64,000 bases of DNA, taken from assembly GCF_033547075.1 (NCBI RefSeq), contig NZ_CP137891.1:930001-994000 (forward strand), written 5' to 3'. The notes beneath the pieces were generated by a model, which was not told the DNA's origin, searched no databases, and was given only the letters and a program-made list of their open reading frames with translations. The translations under genes were made by a program, and so were the position numbers. The DNA is from Flavobacterium ardleyense. GTDB lineage: Bacteria > Bacteroidota > Bacteroidia > Flavobacteriales > Flavobacteriaceae. Below, piece by piece: positions 10,671-19,709 of the stretch; the first letter of the stretch is position 1; each line of letters opens with the position of its first letter.

Positions 10671-10683
10671 TCTTCAAACCTTT
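10635..10683 (-). terminator. Terminator of pepP, overlapping the hydrolase start
   Basis: AAAGGTTTGAA (10683-10673 on the minus strand) pairs with TTCAAACCTTT (10651-10641) across a 21-nt loop, followed by further T residues. It is 20 bp past the pepP stop and covers the GTG at 10670. Confidence 0.7.
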
Positions 10684-10702
10684 AATTATATTTATAGAAA
10701 AT

Positions 10703-11995
10703 TTAGCTGTTCATCAAGTCTTCGATTTCTTCAAGCAATATCGGGATATTAGCCATAAGATTTAATGGAGCGCCACTTTCTTGAATGACTAGATTATCTT
10801 CGAGTCTAATACCAAAACCTTCGGCAGGAATATAGATTCCTGGTTCAACAGTGAAGACCATGTTTGCCTGCATTGGTTCCGTCAGAATTCCATAATCATG
10901 AGTGTCTAGGCCCATATGGTGCGAAGTTCCATGCATAAAGTACTTCTTGTAAGCTGGCCAAGCTGGATCTTCATTTTGTACATCTGCTTTGTCAAGCAAT
11001 CCTAATCCTAATAATTCTGAAGTCATAATTTTCCCAACTTCTTCATGATACTGTTTCCAATCTGTACCAGGAATAAGCATTTTTTGAGCTTCTTCTTTTA
11101 CACGGTTTACGGCATTGTACACATTTTTCTGACGCTCGGTATATCGTCCAGATACTGGAATGGTGCGAGACATATCGCTAGAATAATTTGCATATTCTGC
11201 AGCAACATCAAATAAGATTAAATCGCCAGCTTTACATTCTTGATTGTTCTCAATATAATGCAAAACGTTTGCATTATTTCCAGATGCTATAATAGGAGTG
11301 TACGCAAAACCTTTTGAGCGATTTCTCAAAAACTCGTGCATGAATTCAGCCTCGATTTCATACTCTGTAACTCCTGGCTTTACAAAGGGTAAAATTCTTC
11401 TGAATCCTTTTTCAGTAATATTACAAGCATGTTGAATAAGGTCTAATTCCACTTGTTCTTTTACAGAACGAAGTCGTTGCAATATTGGATTGCTTTTGGC
11501 AACTTGATGAGCTGGATATTGCTCTTTCCACCATTTTACAAATCTAGCTTCGCGTGTTTCAGTTTCGATAGTAGCTCGGTAGTGTTCATTTGTATTAATG
11601 TAAATGGTGTCGGCAAATGACATTAGTTCTTTAAGTGTTTTTGGAAAATCCTGAAGCCAAATAACAGTTTTGATTCCCGATGTTTCAAACGCTTTTTCTT
11701 TGGTTAATTTCTCACCTTCCCATATTGCAATTAATTCACTTGTCTCCTTCAAGAAAAGAATTTCGCGCTGATGTTCATAAGGTGCATCTGGAAATAATAA
11801 AAGAATACTTTCCTCCTGATCTACTCCCGAAAGGTAAAAAATGTCTCTATGTTGCGCAAATGGTAATGTACTATCGGCCGAAATTGGATAAATATCATTA
11901 GAATTAAATACCGCAATGCTATTTTTTTTCATCTCAGCGACGAACTTTTTGCGGTTTTTGATAAATAAATTTCGGTCTATTGGAGTGTATTTCAT
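10703..11995 (-). CDS. pepP: Xaa-Pro aminopeptidase (M24B)
   Basis: A 430-aa cytoplasmic metallopeptidase that removes N-terminal residues preceding proline. The N-terminal creatinase-like domain spans about 1-165. The pita-bread catalytic domain shows the dinuclear metal site: the Asp pair in LILFDVAAEYANYSSDMSRT, His in HGTSHHMGLDTHD, Glu in FTVEPGIYI and Glu in GIRLEDNL. Length fits the E. coli PepP group. It is followed by its own hairpin terminator. Confidence 0.93.
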   Translation of the reverse strand: MKYTPIDRNLFIKNRKKFVAEMKKNSIAVFNSNDIYPISADSTLPFAQHRDIFYLSGVDQEESILLLFPDAPYEHQREILFLKETSELIAIWEGEKLTKEKAFETSGIKTVIWLQDFPKTLKELMSFADTIYINTNEHYRATIETETREARFVKWWKEQYPAHQVAKSNPILQRLRSVKEQVELDLIQHACNITEKGFRRILPFVKPGVTEYEIEAEFMHEFLRNRSKGFAYTPIIASGNNANVLHYIENNQECKAGDLILFDVAAEYANYSSDMSRTIPVSGRYTERQKNVYNAVNRVKEEAQKMLIPGTDWKQYHEEVGKIMTSELLGLGLLDKADVQNEDPAWPAYKKYFMHGTSHHMGLDTHDYGILTEPMQANMVFTVEPGIYIPAEGFGIRLEDNLVIQESGAPLNLMANIPILLEEIEDLMNS

Positions 11996-12121
11996 AATAA
12001 TAGAATTTGTTTATGTCTATGGTAAATTTAAAGACTTTAGAGCAGACTGCCACAAGGATTAAGGTAAAATTGCATTTTGCATTAAATTACTTTTTAAATT
12101 CATTATAAATTACTGCTTTTG

Positions 12122-12153
12122 TTGTCCTGAACGGAGTTTATACCTTATTTTTG
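12122..12153 (+). promoter_or_regulatory. Promoter of the sdhCAB operon
   Basis: TTG (12122-12124), 21 bp and TATTTTTG (12146-12153, exact TAnnTTTG) lie 26 bp before the sdhC ATG. Confidence 0.65.
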
Positions 12154-12179
12154 TATGATTTTTAAAAACTTTTTAACTT

Positions 12180-13004
12180 ATGGCGAAATCCGCAATATTG
12201 AAGTCTTCCATTACAAAGAAGTATTGGATGGCTTTTACAGGTTTATTTCTTTGTATCTTTCTTCTAGGACACTTAGCAGGAAATTTGCAATTAATTTTTG
12301 GTGATGCATTACAATTCAATCAGTATGCACTATTTATGACTACAAATCCTGCAGTCAAAATTCTTTCTTATCTAACTTATGCTTCGCTTTTATTTCACGC
12401 GATTGATGGTATCTTATTAACAATCCAAAACAAAAAAGCTAGGCCTATAGATTATGCTCACAATAAACCGGAAGCAAATTCTCGTTGGGCGTCACGTAAT
12501 ATGGCAATCCTGGGAAGTTTAATCCTTATTTTTATTGTATTGCACATGAAAACATTTTGGGCAGTAATGCACTTTGATGAAAAGATTCCATTGCAAACAA
12601 CAATGATTGATGTTCAGCCGGGGATGCCTGCGCAAGAATTTTACATGACCACAACAGGAAGTTATTTGCCAGTTGGTAATGTTGAAGTGCGTAATGTAAC
12701 TGAATTTTATGATCCTGCTGCAAAAGTAAAAATTGCTGAGGGTTACAAAGATTTGTACAAGATTACTGTAGACTTCTTTAAGGATCCTGAGTACGGATTG
12801 CTATACACAATTCTTTATGTTTTGGCTATGGCTGTCTTAGCTTTTCACTTATTGCACGGTTTTGCAAGTGCATTCCAATCAATAGGAATCAATAGTGCAA
12901 AATACAAACCTACCATTAGAGTTGTAGGTAAACTCTTCGCGGTGATTGTGCCGTTATTATTCGCAATCATTCCTCTTTACATTCATTTCTTTCTAAAAGC
13001 ATAA
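12180..13004 (+). CDS. sdhC: Succinate dehydrogenase cytochrome b subunit
   Basis: A 274-aa integral membrane subunit of complex II that passes electrons from the iron-sulfur subunit to menaquinone. About five hydrophobic helices are seen (near 17-38, 59-81, 108-126, 206-229 and 246-270), with His residues in helices suited to di-heme ligation (HLAGN, FHAIDG, LHMKTF, FHLLHG). The single-polypeptide cytochrome b layout is the Bacteroidetes/Wolinella type rather than split SdhC/SdhD. The sdhA ATG follows 6 bp after the stop. Confidence 0.93.
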   Translation: MAKSAILKSSITKKYWMAFTGLFLCIFLLGHLAGNLQLIFGDALQFNQYALFMTTNPAVKILSYLTYASLLFHAIDGILLTIQNKKARPIDYAHNKPEANSRWASRNMAILGSLILIFIVLHMKTFWAVMHFDEKIPLQTTMIDVQPGMPAQEFYMTTTGSYLPVGNVEVRNVTEFYDPAAKVKIAEGYKDLYKITVDFFKDPEYGLLYTILYVLAMAVLAFHLLHGFASAFQSIGINSAKYKPTIRVVGKLFAVIVPLLFAIIPLYIHFFLKA

Positions 13005-13010
13005 ATATAT

Positions 13011-15020
13011 ATGGCATTAGATTCTAAAGTACCAAATACAAACGGTCCATTATCTGAGATGTGGACTAACTATAAAGATCATATCAACTTAGTGAATCCT
13101 GCAAACAAACGTAATATAGACGTGATTGTAGTAGGAACAGGATTGGCTGGAGGTTCTGCCGCAGCTACTCTTGCTGAACTAGGTTACAACGTAAAAGCAT
13201 TTTGTTTCCAAGATTCGCCACGTCGTGCACACTCAATCGCTGCACAAGGTGGTATTAATGCTGCCAAAAATTATCAAGGTGATGGTGACTCAACTTACAG
13301 ATTGTTTTACGATACTGTAAAAGGTGGTGATTACCGCTCAAGAGAGGCAAACGTTTACCGTCTAGCAGAAGTTTCTACTAATATTATTGACCAATGTGTG
13401 GCTCAAGGAGTTCCATTGGCTAGAGAGTATGGTGGACTTTTGGATAACCGTTCTTTTGGAGGTGCTCTTGTTTCAAGAACATTCTACGCAAAAGGTCAAA
13501 CTGGACAGCAATTACTCCTAGGTGCCTATTCTGCGATGAACAGACAGATAGGTCGTGGAAAAATAAAAATGTACAACCGTCACGAGATGCTAGACTTAGT
13601 AATCGTTGATGGAAAAGCTCGCGGAATTATCGCCCGTAACCTAGTTACTGGTGAAATTGAGAGACATTCTGCTCATGCAGTTGTTGTAGGATCTGGTGGA
13701 TACGGAAACGTATTTTTCCTTTCTACCAACGCAATGGGAAGTAATGCTACTGCCGCTTGGAAAATTCATAAAAAAGGTGCTTTCTTCGCAAACCCTTGTT
13801 ACACACAAATTCACCCAACTTGTATTCCTGTTTCGGGAGACCATCAGTCAAAATTAACTTTGATGTCTGAATCTCTTCGTAATGATGGAAGAATTTGGGT
13901 ACCTAAAAACATTGAAGATGCTATTGCTATTAGAGAAGGTCGCAAAACGGCTATCGATCTTAGCGAAGATGAAAGAGATTACTACCTAGAAAGAAGGTAT
14001 CCTGCTTTTGGTAACCTTGTACCTCGTGATGTTGCATCTCGTGCAGCAAAAGAGCGTTGCGACGCTGGCTACGGAGTAAACAAAACAGGTCAAGCAGTTT
14101 TTCTTGATTTTGCAGCAGCAATTCAGAGATACGGAAAAGAGAAAGCATACGTAAAGGGAATCGAACATACTGCTACTCCAGAGCAAATTATTGAAATGGG
14201 TACTGCAGTGGTTGCTGACAAGTATGGTAACCTTTTCCAAATGTATGAGAAAATCGTTGATGAGAATCCATACAAAATGCCAATGAAAATTTTCCCAGCA
14301 GTGCACTATACAATGGGTGGAACATGGGTAGATTATAATTTGATGACTACAATTCCTGGTTGCTTCTCTATTGGAGAATCAAACTTTTCAGATCACGGAG
14401 CTAACAGATTAGGTGCTTCTGCATTAATGCAAGGTCTTGCTGATGGATATTTTGTACTTCCTTACACTATTGGAGCTTACTTAGCGCCAGATATTAAAAC
14501 AGGGCCAATTCCAACAAATACTCCGGAGTTTGAAGCTGCCGAAAATAATGTAAGAACTCAATTAGAGCGTTTTGTTAATAATAAAGGATCGCACTCTGTA
14601 GATTACTTCCATAAGATTTTAGGTAAAATCATGTGGGACAAAGTAGGAATGGCGAGAAATGCGCAGGGACTAACCGAAGCAATTCAAGAAATTTCAGAAC
14701 TTCGCGAACGTTTCTATAAGGAAGTTCTTGTTCCTGGTACCATGGATAGCTTTAACCAAGAGTTAGAAAAAGCAATGAGAGTTGCCGATTTCTTGGAGTT
14801 GGGTGAGCTTTTCGCAAAAGATGCTTTACACAGAAAAGAATCTTGCGGTGGACACTTTAGAGAAGAATATCAAACTCCAGAAGGTGAAGCACAGCGTGAC
14901 GACGAAAATTTTGCTTATGTAGCAGCTTGGGAATATACAGGGAAACCTAGCGAGGCGATTTTACATAAGGAAGAATTGAAGTTTGAAAATATTAAACTAG
15001 TGCAACGTAGCTACAAGTAA
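13011..15020 (+). CDS. sdhA: Succinate dehydrogenase/fumarate reductase flavoprotein subunit
   Basis: A 669-aa catalytic subunit that oxidises succinate to fumarate in the TCA cycle. It has a dinucleotide-binding VGTGLAGG (41-48) and the FAD-attachment His H74 in [12 protein letters not shown]. Later come HPTC in the substrate region and the capping-domain sequence VPRDVASRA with its catalytic Arg. The C-terminal [12 protein letters not shown] is typical of the menaquinone-linked type B enzymes. It lies between sdhC (6 bp) and sdhB (79 bp), so the three form one operon. Confidence 0.96.
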   Translation: MALDSKVPNTNGPLSEMWTNYKDHINLVNPANKRNIDVIVVGTGLAGGSAAATLAELGYNVKAFCFQDSPRRAHSIAAQGGINAAKNYQGDGDSTYRLFYDTVKGGDYRSREANVYRLAEVSTNIIDQCVAQGVPLAREYGGLLDNRSFGGALVSRTFYAKGQTGQQLLLGAYSAMNRQIGRGKIKMYNRHEMLDLVIVDGKARGIIARNLVTGEIERHSAHAVVVGSGGYGNVFFLSTNAMGSNATAAWKIHKKGAFFANPCYTQIHPTCIPVSGDHQSKLTLMSESLRNDGRIWVPKNIEDAIAIREGRKTAIDLSEDERDYYLERRYPAFGNLVPRDVASRAAKERCDAGYGVNKTGQAVFLDFAAAIQRYGKEKAYVKGIEHTATPEQIIEMGTAVVADKYGNLFQMYEKIVDENPYKMPMKIFPAVHYTMGGTWVDYNLMTTIPGCFSIGESNFSDHGANRLGASALMQGLADGYFVLPYTIGAYLAPDIKTGPIPTNTPEFEAAENNVRTQLERFVNNKGSHSVDYFHKILGKIMWDKVGMARNAQGLTEAIQEISELRERFYKEVLVPGTMDSFNQELEKAMRVADFLELGELFAKDALHRKESCGGHFREEYQTPEGEAQRDDENFAYVAAWEYTGKPSEAILHKEELKFENIKLVQRSYK

Positions 15021-15099
15021 GCAGCAATTTTTAAAAAGTCAACCCAAACAAATTGTCAGATTATGACAGATTGTTTTTAAGGTTATAAAAAATAGTACC

Positions 15100-15840
15100 A
15101 TGAAACTCACATTAAAAATATGGCGTCAAAAAAACGCCCAAGACAAAGGAGGTTTAGTTGATTATAAACTAGACGGTATTTCTGAGGACATGTCCTTTCT
15201 AGAAATGCTTGACGTTCTTAATGACGGACTTACAAATAAAGGAGAAGATCCTGTAGCTTTTGACCACGATTGTCGCGAAGGAATTTGCGGTATGTGTTCA
15301 TTGTTTATCAACGGTGAAGCTCACGGACCAGATAGAGGTGTTACAACTTGTCAGCTGCACATGCGTATGTTCAAAGATGGCGATACTATCTATATTGAGC
15401 CTTTCCGTGCAAAAGCTTTCCCAGTAATCAAAGATTTAGTTGTAGACAGAGGATCTTTTGATAGAGTGCAGCATGCAGGTGGTTTTATATCTGTTAATAC
15501 ATCTGGAAACACTGTAGATGCCAACACTATTCCTATCAACAAGCACGATGCTGATACAGCATTTGACAATGCAACTTGTATTGGTTGTGGAGCTTGTGTA
15601 GCGAGCTGTAAAAATGCCTCAGCGATGCTTTTCGTTGCTGCAAAAGTATCTCAGTTTGCATTGTTGCCGCAAGGTAAAGTAGAAGCAGCTGACCGTGTGA
15701 AAAATATGGTGGCTCAAATGGATGCTGAAGGTTTTGGTAACTGTACCAATACTGGAGCGTGTGAAGTAGAGTGTCCAAAAGGAATTACACTTGAAGCTAT
15801 TGCTAGAATGAACAGAGAATACTTTGTTGCGAATTTCTAA
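15100..15840 (+). CDS. sdhB: Succinate dehydrogenase iron-sulfur subunit
   Basis: A 246-aa electron-transfer subunit. The [2Fe-2S] ligands are C58, C63, C66 and a distal Cys (C84). The [4Fe-4S] and [3Fe-4S] ligands lie in [11 protein letters not shown] (C160, C163, C166, C170) and in [14 protein letters not shown] (C215, C221, C225). It is the last gene of sdhCAB and is followed by a strong terminator 18 bp downstream. Confidence 0.96.
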   Translation: MKLTLKIWRQKNAQDKGGLVDYKLDGISEDMSFLEMLDVLNDGLTNKGEDPVAFDHDCREGICGMCSLFINGEAHGPDRGVTTCQLHMRMFKDGDTIYIEPFRAKAFPVIKDLVVDRGSFDRVQHAGGFISVNTSGNTVDANTIPINKHDADTAFDNATCIGCGACVASCKNASAMLFVAAKVSQFALLPQGKVEAADRVKNMVAQMDAEGFGNCTNTGACEVECPKGITLEAIARMNREYFVANF

Positions 15841-15858
15841 TACAAAGTTATCTATTAT

Positions 15859-15896
15859 AAGAAAAGGCGTTCATTTATGAGCGCCTTTTCTTATTT
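15859..15896 (+). terminator. Terminator of the sdhCAB operon
   Basis: GAAAAGGCG (15861-15869) and CGCCTTTTC form a long stem. An inner TCAT/ATGA pairing extends it, and T-rich sequence follows. Confidence 0.85.
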
Positions 15897-15938
15897 TAGT
15901 AGGTACGGTAGACGCAATTTTTCAAGGTTTCATGTTTT

Positions 15939-16100
15939 TCATTTGGGCGAGTCCTTCGCCACAACGATTTGTGCAGGCAAGACACTTTTATCTCCTTAAG
16001 TTTCAGAAGATATTTAATTTGACTCAGGTCGGGCTTTCCACTCCCAATCTTTGTTATAGCTTTTTCTTCGCAACGCCACAACAAAGGATTTCCGCTACAA
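15939..16100 (+). repeat. Dispersed flavobacterial intergenic element, copy A
   Basis: This copy shares with copies at 35589 and 47731 the start ATTTGGGC, the block GGTCGGGCTTTCC(A/G)C near the middle, and the end AAAGGAT.(T/G)CCGCT.CAA. The central hairpin is degraded here: only TTTGTT/AACAAA and parts of the inner stem still pair. A long interval (about 75 bp) replaces the short first hairpin seen in copy C. Small open frames across it are not conserved between copies and are not called. The rest of the 375-bp gap after sdhB holds the operon terminator and no other feature I can support. Confidence 0.75.
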
Positions 16101-16214
16101 ACGTAGTTTACTGAACTTCTATGAAAATAAAAATAATGTGAAGTAATCCCTCTCGCAAACCACCTCTGTTAAGAACTTTTTGCAAACTCACAAAACCTTT
16201 CCTACATTTACTCT

Positions 16215-17006
16215 ATGCAAAATGTCAAGTCTTTACAAAGCCTTTCTATACATCTTATTCAAGTTGATCTCGCTTGGGAAAACAAAGAAGAAAATCTCAA
16301 AAATATTCAACTAGAAATTGAGAAACTTCCAGATTCTGCTGATGTGGTAATTCTACCCGAAATGTTCAGCACAGGATTTACCATGCAACCTGAATTAGTG
16401 GCGGAGGCAATGACCGGCAAAACAGTTAAATGGATGAAGGAGATAGCTTCTAAATTCGAAATCGCTCTCGTTGGAAGTATTGTCATTGAAGAAAAAGACA
16501 AGTTTTACAATAGATTGCTTTTCATAACCAAAGATGGAATTTTAGAAACCTATGACAAGCGACATTTATTTTCCTACGCCGGCGAGGACAAAGTCTATAC
16601 ACCAGGAATAGATCGAAAAATCATAAATTACAAAGGTTGGAATATCTGTTTGCAAATTTGCTATGATCTGCGTTTCCCAGTTTTTATTAGAAATCACGGG
16701 GAATATGATTTATTGCTATTCGTAGCCAATTGGCCAGAAAGTCGAGTGTTAGCTTGGGATACTTTGCTAAAAGCGCGTGCAATCGAAAACATCTGTTATG
16801 TAGCAGGTGTTAATAGAGTAGGAAATGACAAGCACGATTATCACCATAATGGACATTCTCAGCTAATTGATTTTCTTGGAGAATTTCTGATCGAACCTCA
16901 ACAAGTAGTTGGTGCTTTTCAATTTACCATCAAGAAGCAACCTTTATTAGACATTAGAAAAAAGCTGGGATTTCTAAATGATGCTGATGCGTTTACTTTA
17001 GAATAA
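16215..17006 (+). CDS. Nitrilase-superfamily amidohydrolase, omega-amidase-like
   Basis: A 263-aa C-N hydrolase with the complete Glu-Lys-Cys triad: E49 (ILPEMF), K115 (YDKRHLF) and C149 (LQICYDLRFP). The overall sequence resembles the NIT2/YafV group, which hydrolyses 2-oxoglutaramate or 2-oxosuccinamate, so omega-amidase activity in metabolite repair is likely but inferred. Upstream is TTG-N20-TACATTTA, a near-promoter whose -7 lies almost on the ATG. The last 14 bp overlap the convergent lipoprotein gene. Confidence 0.87.
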   Translation: MQNVKSLQSLSIHLIQVDLAWENKEENLKNIQLEIEKLPDSADVVILPEMFSTGFTMQPELVAEAMTGKTVKWMKEIASKFEIALVGSIVIEEKDKFYNRLLFITKDGILETYDKRHLFSYAGEDKVYTPGIDRKIINYKGWNICLQICYDLRFPVFIRNHGEYDLLLFVANWPESRVLAWDTLLKARAIENICYVAGVNRVGNDKHDYHHNGHSQLIDFLGEFLIEPQQVVGAFQFTIKKQPLLDIRKKLGFLNDADAFTLE

Positions 17007-18582
17007 ACGGCTGATCAACATCCCAATTTGCCCGAACATCAATTGAAGTGGGGAAGTAAATCACTTCTTCTGCCTGTCTATTTTCAAGAAAATTCCCTTC
17101 GTCCCAACGGCCGTTTTTATTAGTATCGTAAATTATTCGAAGATTATAAAGCATTGGGTCAATCAAATTAAAGTCGACAATGTTACCTTCTTCTAAATAG
17201 CTCGTTGCTATGGTTGCGCCCTTAACATCGCTTAATTCGACGATTACCGGATAGGTTTTAATATTCGAAATGGCGATTCTAAGATTTCCATAATCGGAAG
17301 TGTTTTTCGTGGAAACAGAATAAACTAATGTGTCATTTTTCCTGTTGTAGAAATCCTTTACGGCGCCCGGTAGAAACTGAATTTTATATTTCTCGAGCGG
17401 TTCTTTCTTAAATTTAACCTTCAATTCCATCAGGAATTCATCGTATTTTACAGAGAATTTCTGGGCAGTTGAGTCTTGCGATCTTACCGTGATTTTTGTG
17501 CTGTCAATAAAAGTTAAGGGCGTGGCACTTTTTAACGCAAATTCTTCACGTAGTGGCAAACTACTGCTATATCGAGGATTTAAAACTAAGGAATCACTCT
17601 TCTGTTCTTTAAGACGTATGCTAAAATCTTTGGTATAACTTCCTTTTGAAACAGTAACTCGAATCGAATCTTTGACTGACGGTGGAAACCAAACCAAAAC
17701 CGAATCCTTGTCCACAACTTTTGTTACCACATTTGGAACTTCTGAATTGCCATCAAACGTTTTAATTTTTGCCATTTCAAAGTTACCTTCATAACCCAAA
17801 GTGAGTTTTGATCCATTTGTTTGCGCAGGTTTATTTGCCTTTAGCGGACGCGATTCCTTAAATAATTTTAATGTAAAAAGACTATCAGTTGGCATTGTTA
17901 TAGTTTGAGAAAGAAATCCAATTTTGTCCGCTTTCGGATCGTACTTATTATTTGAATTCTTATCTTTTAAAGCAATCAACTTATATTTTCCCGGCTTTAT
18001 ATTTTCGATTTCAAAAATTTTGATACTATCCAAAGTGTTGGTAATATATCTCGGACGCTGCTTATAAATCAACGAATCGGTATAGTTTTCATCGAATTCA
18101 TAAAGCATCACTGAGACAAATGGCTCAACATCTTTATTGTAAGCATCAAAAACTCGACCTCTCAACTTCAGAGAATCTATTATACTCCCAGTCGAGAAAA
18201 CGTATTTAAATTGCTGATATGGATTGCCTTCGTTGTTGTCTTCGATACTTTTTCCGAAATTAAAACTGTAAGTTGTGTTCGCCTTTAGTGTATCGAGAAT
18301 TTTAATAGTAATTGTCTTGCTCGCCGTAGTGGGTGTAATAATCGGTTGACGCTGCATTGGTGGCGAAACGATTAATTGTTTACTCAAGTTTTTGAGCTTT
18401 ATGTATTCGTCAAAAACTATTTTTATCTCGTTTCCTTCAAAGTTGGTAGTGTAATTTGGAGGATAACTTTGCTTCATTACCGGCGCAATTGTATCCTTAA
18501 GTCCGCCCGAAATTGACGCTCTTTTGGCGCAGCTAGAAAGGACAACTAGTGTAAGCAGGATAGTGAATATGTGTCTGAACAT
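16993..18582 (-). CDS. Lipoprotein with N-terminal bacterial Ig-like (SbsA-type) domain
   Basis: A 529-aa exported lipoprotein: the signal peptide ends in LSSC with lipidated C18. Residues about 30-120 (IAPVMKQSYPPNYTTNFEGNEIKIVFDEYI...) match the Ig-like domain found in a conserved Bacteroidetes family of unknown role. A middle segment (PGKYKLIALKDKNSNNKYDPKADKIGF) looks like a carboxypeptidase-regulatory-like or calcium-binding fold, and a related DTNKNGRWD motif recurs near the C terminus. It is convergent with the amidohydrolase gene. No enzymatic motif is seen. Confidence 0.75.
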   Translation of the reverse strand: MFRHIFTILLTLVVLSSCAKRASISGGLKDTIAPVMKQSYPPNYTTNFEGNEIKIVFDEYIKLKNLSKQLIVSPPMQRQPIITPTTASKTITIKILDTLKANTTYSFNFGKSIEDNNEGNPYQQFKYVFSTGSIIDSLKLRGRVFDAYNKDVEPFVSVMLYEFDENYTDSLIYKQRPRYITNTLDSIKIFEIENIKPGKYKLIALKDKNSNNKYDPKADKIGFLSQTITMPTDSLFTLKLFKESRPLKANKPAQTNGSKLTLGYEGNFEMAKIKTFDGNSEVPNVVTKVVDKDSVLVWFPPSVKDSIRVTVSKGSYTKDFSIRLKEQKSDSLVLNPRYSSSLPLREEFALKSATPLTFIDSTKITVRSQDSTAQKFSVKYDEFLMELKVKFKKEPLEKYKIQFLPGAVKDFYNRKNDTLVYSVSTKNTSDYGNLRIAISNIKTYPVIVELSDVKGATIATSYLEEGNIVDFNLIDPMLYNLRIIYDTNKNGRWDEGNFLENRQAEEVIYFPTSIDVRANWDVDQPFILK

Positions 18583-18695
18583 TGACGTATTGATTTAAAA
18601 TACAAAATAACGATTAATATTAATGTTATTGCTAAATTAATCTTTAATAATTTTGGACAAATAATTCCGTTTTGTGTCCACCTTAGTTTTATAAA

Positions 18696-19709
18696 ATGTC
18701 AAAAATCTTGCAGCGATTCTCCTTTTTACTATTAGTCGTTTTAATGTTTAGCGCTTGCGCAAAAAAGCCGCTGCCAGAGGTTTCATTTTATTATTGGCGA
18801 ACGGTTTTCTCCTTGACCGATGCGGAGCGTGATATCTTAAAAACAACTAATTCAGCTAAAATCTACCTGCGTTATTTTGATTTAATTTTGCCGAAAGGCA
18901 GCACCGAAGCAATTCCCGAAAGTCCGATTACCTTCAAGGATTCAACTTTAAATCTGAAGATCATTCCAGTGATTTATATCAAAAATGAAGTAATGCTCAA
19001 CGACAAAGAAAACCTCGAAATGCTTGCTGATAAGATGCTAGATTATATTTCTCAGATCAATAAGAAGAACAAAATTAGTACCTCGGAAGTTCAAATAGAC
19101 TGCGATTGGACCTTGGCTAGCAAGAATAATTTCATGAAGTTTATGGAAATTCTGAAGTCAAAAAATTTAGACACTTTATCGGCAACAATTCGGCTACATC
19201 AAATAAAGTACGCTGCAACCACGGGAATACCCAATGTAGATTATGGTGTTTTAATGTACTACAATATGGGAAAAATCGCTGCCGACGATTCGAATTCCAT
19301 TTATGATCGAAAGATAGCCGCACAATATCTAGCCAAACTTTCAGAATATCCGCTTCCGCTAAAAGTGGCGCTTCCAATTTTCTCGTGGGCGGTACAAATT
19401 CGGACAAATAAAGTTGTGGGGCTTAGCGCCAAAATCACTCAAGAAGATGTAATTTCGAATGATTTTGAAAAAGTTTCAGAGAATGTTTTTAAAGTCAAAA
19501 GAAGTCATTACCTCAAGGGAAGTTTTCTGAATAAGAATGATTTATTAAAAATCGAAAAGGTAAGCTCGAAAGAATTATCAGATATGGCATCAGATTTAAA
19601 GAAGAATTTAAAAGAAACTCCTTCTGAAATTATCTTTTTTGATTTGAATGAAAATAATATAAAACAGTATGACAAATCCATTTATAAAGAGATTACTACT
19701 TCTTTTTAG
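18696..19709 (+). CDS. Lipoprotein of unknown function
   Basis: A 337-aa protein with a lipoprotein signal (LLLVVLMFSACAKK, Cys at about 22). I do not recognise the family. The pattern of strands and helices with VQIDCDWT near the middle (about 132-139) is faintly like a TIM-barrel glycoside-hydrolase-type fold, but no catalytic pair can be assigned. Its last 41 bp overlap the start of the next gene in another frame, so the two are probably translationally coupled and act together. It is divergent from the Ig-like lipoprotein gene. Confidence 0.65.
   Translation: MSKILQRFSFLLLVVLMFSACAKKPLPEVSFYYWRTVFSLTDAERDILKTTNSAKIYLRYFDLILPKGSTEAIPESPITFKDSTLNLKIIPVIYIKNEVMLNDKENLEMLADKMLDYISQINKKNKISTSEVQIDCDWTLASKNNFMKFMEILKSKNLDTLSATIRLHQIKYAATTGIPNVDYGVLMYYNMGKIAADDSNSIYDRKIAAQYLAKLSEYPLPLKVALPIFSWAVQIRTNKVVGLSAKITQEDVISNDFEKVSENVFKVKRSHYLKGSFLNKNDLLKIEKVSSKELSDMASDLKKNLKETPSEIIFFDLNENNIKQYDKSIYKEITTSF

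Noticed and set aside
15932..16114. 60-aa open frame in the spacer after sdhB
   Set aside because: It crosses dispersed element copy A; similar frames in the other copies are not conserved as protein.
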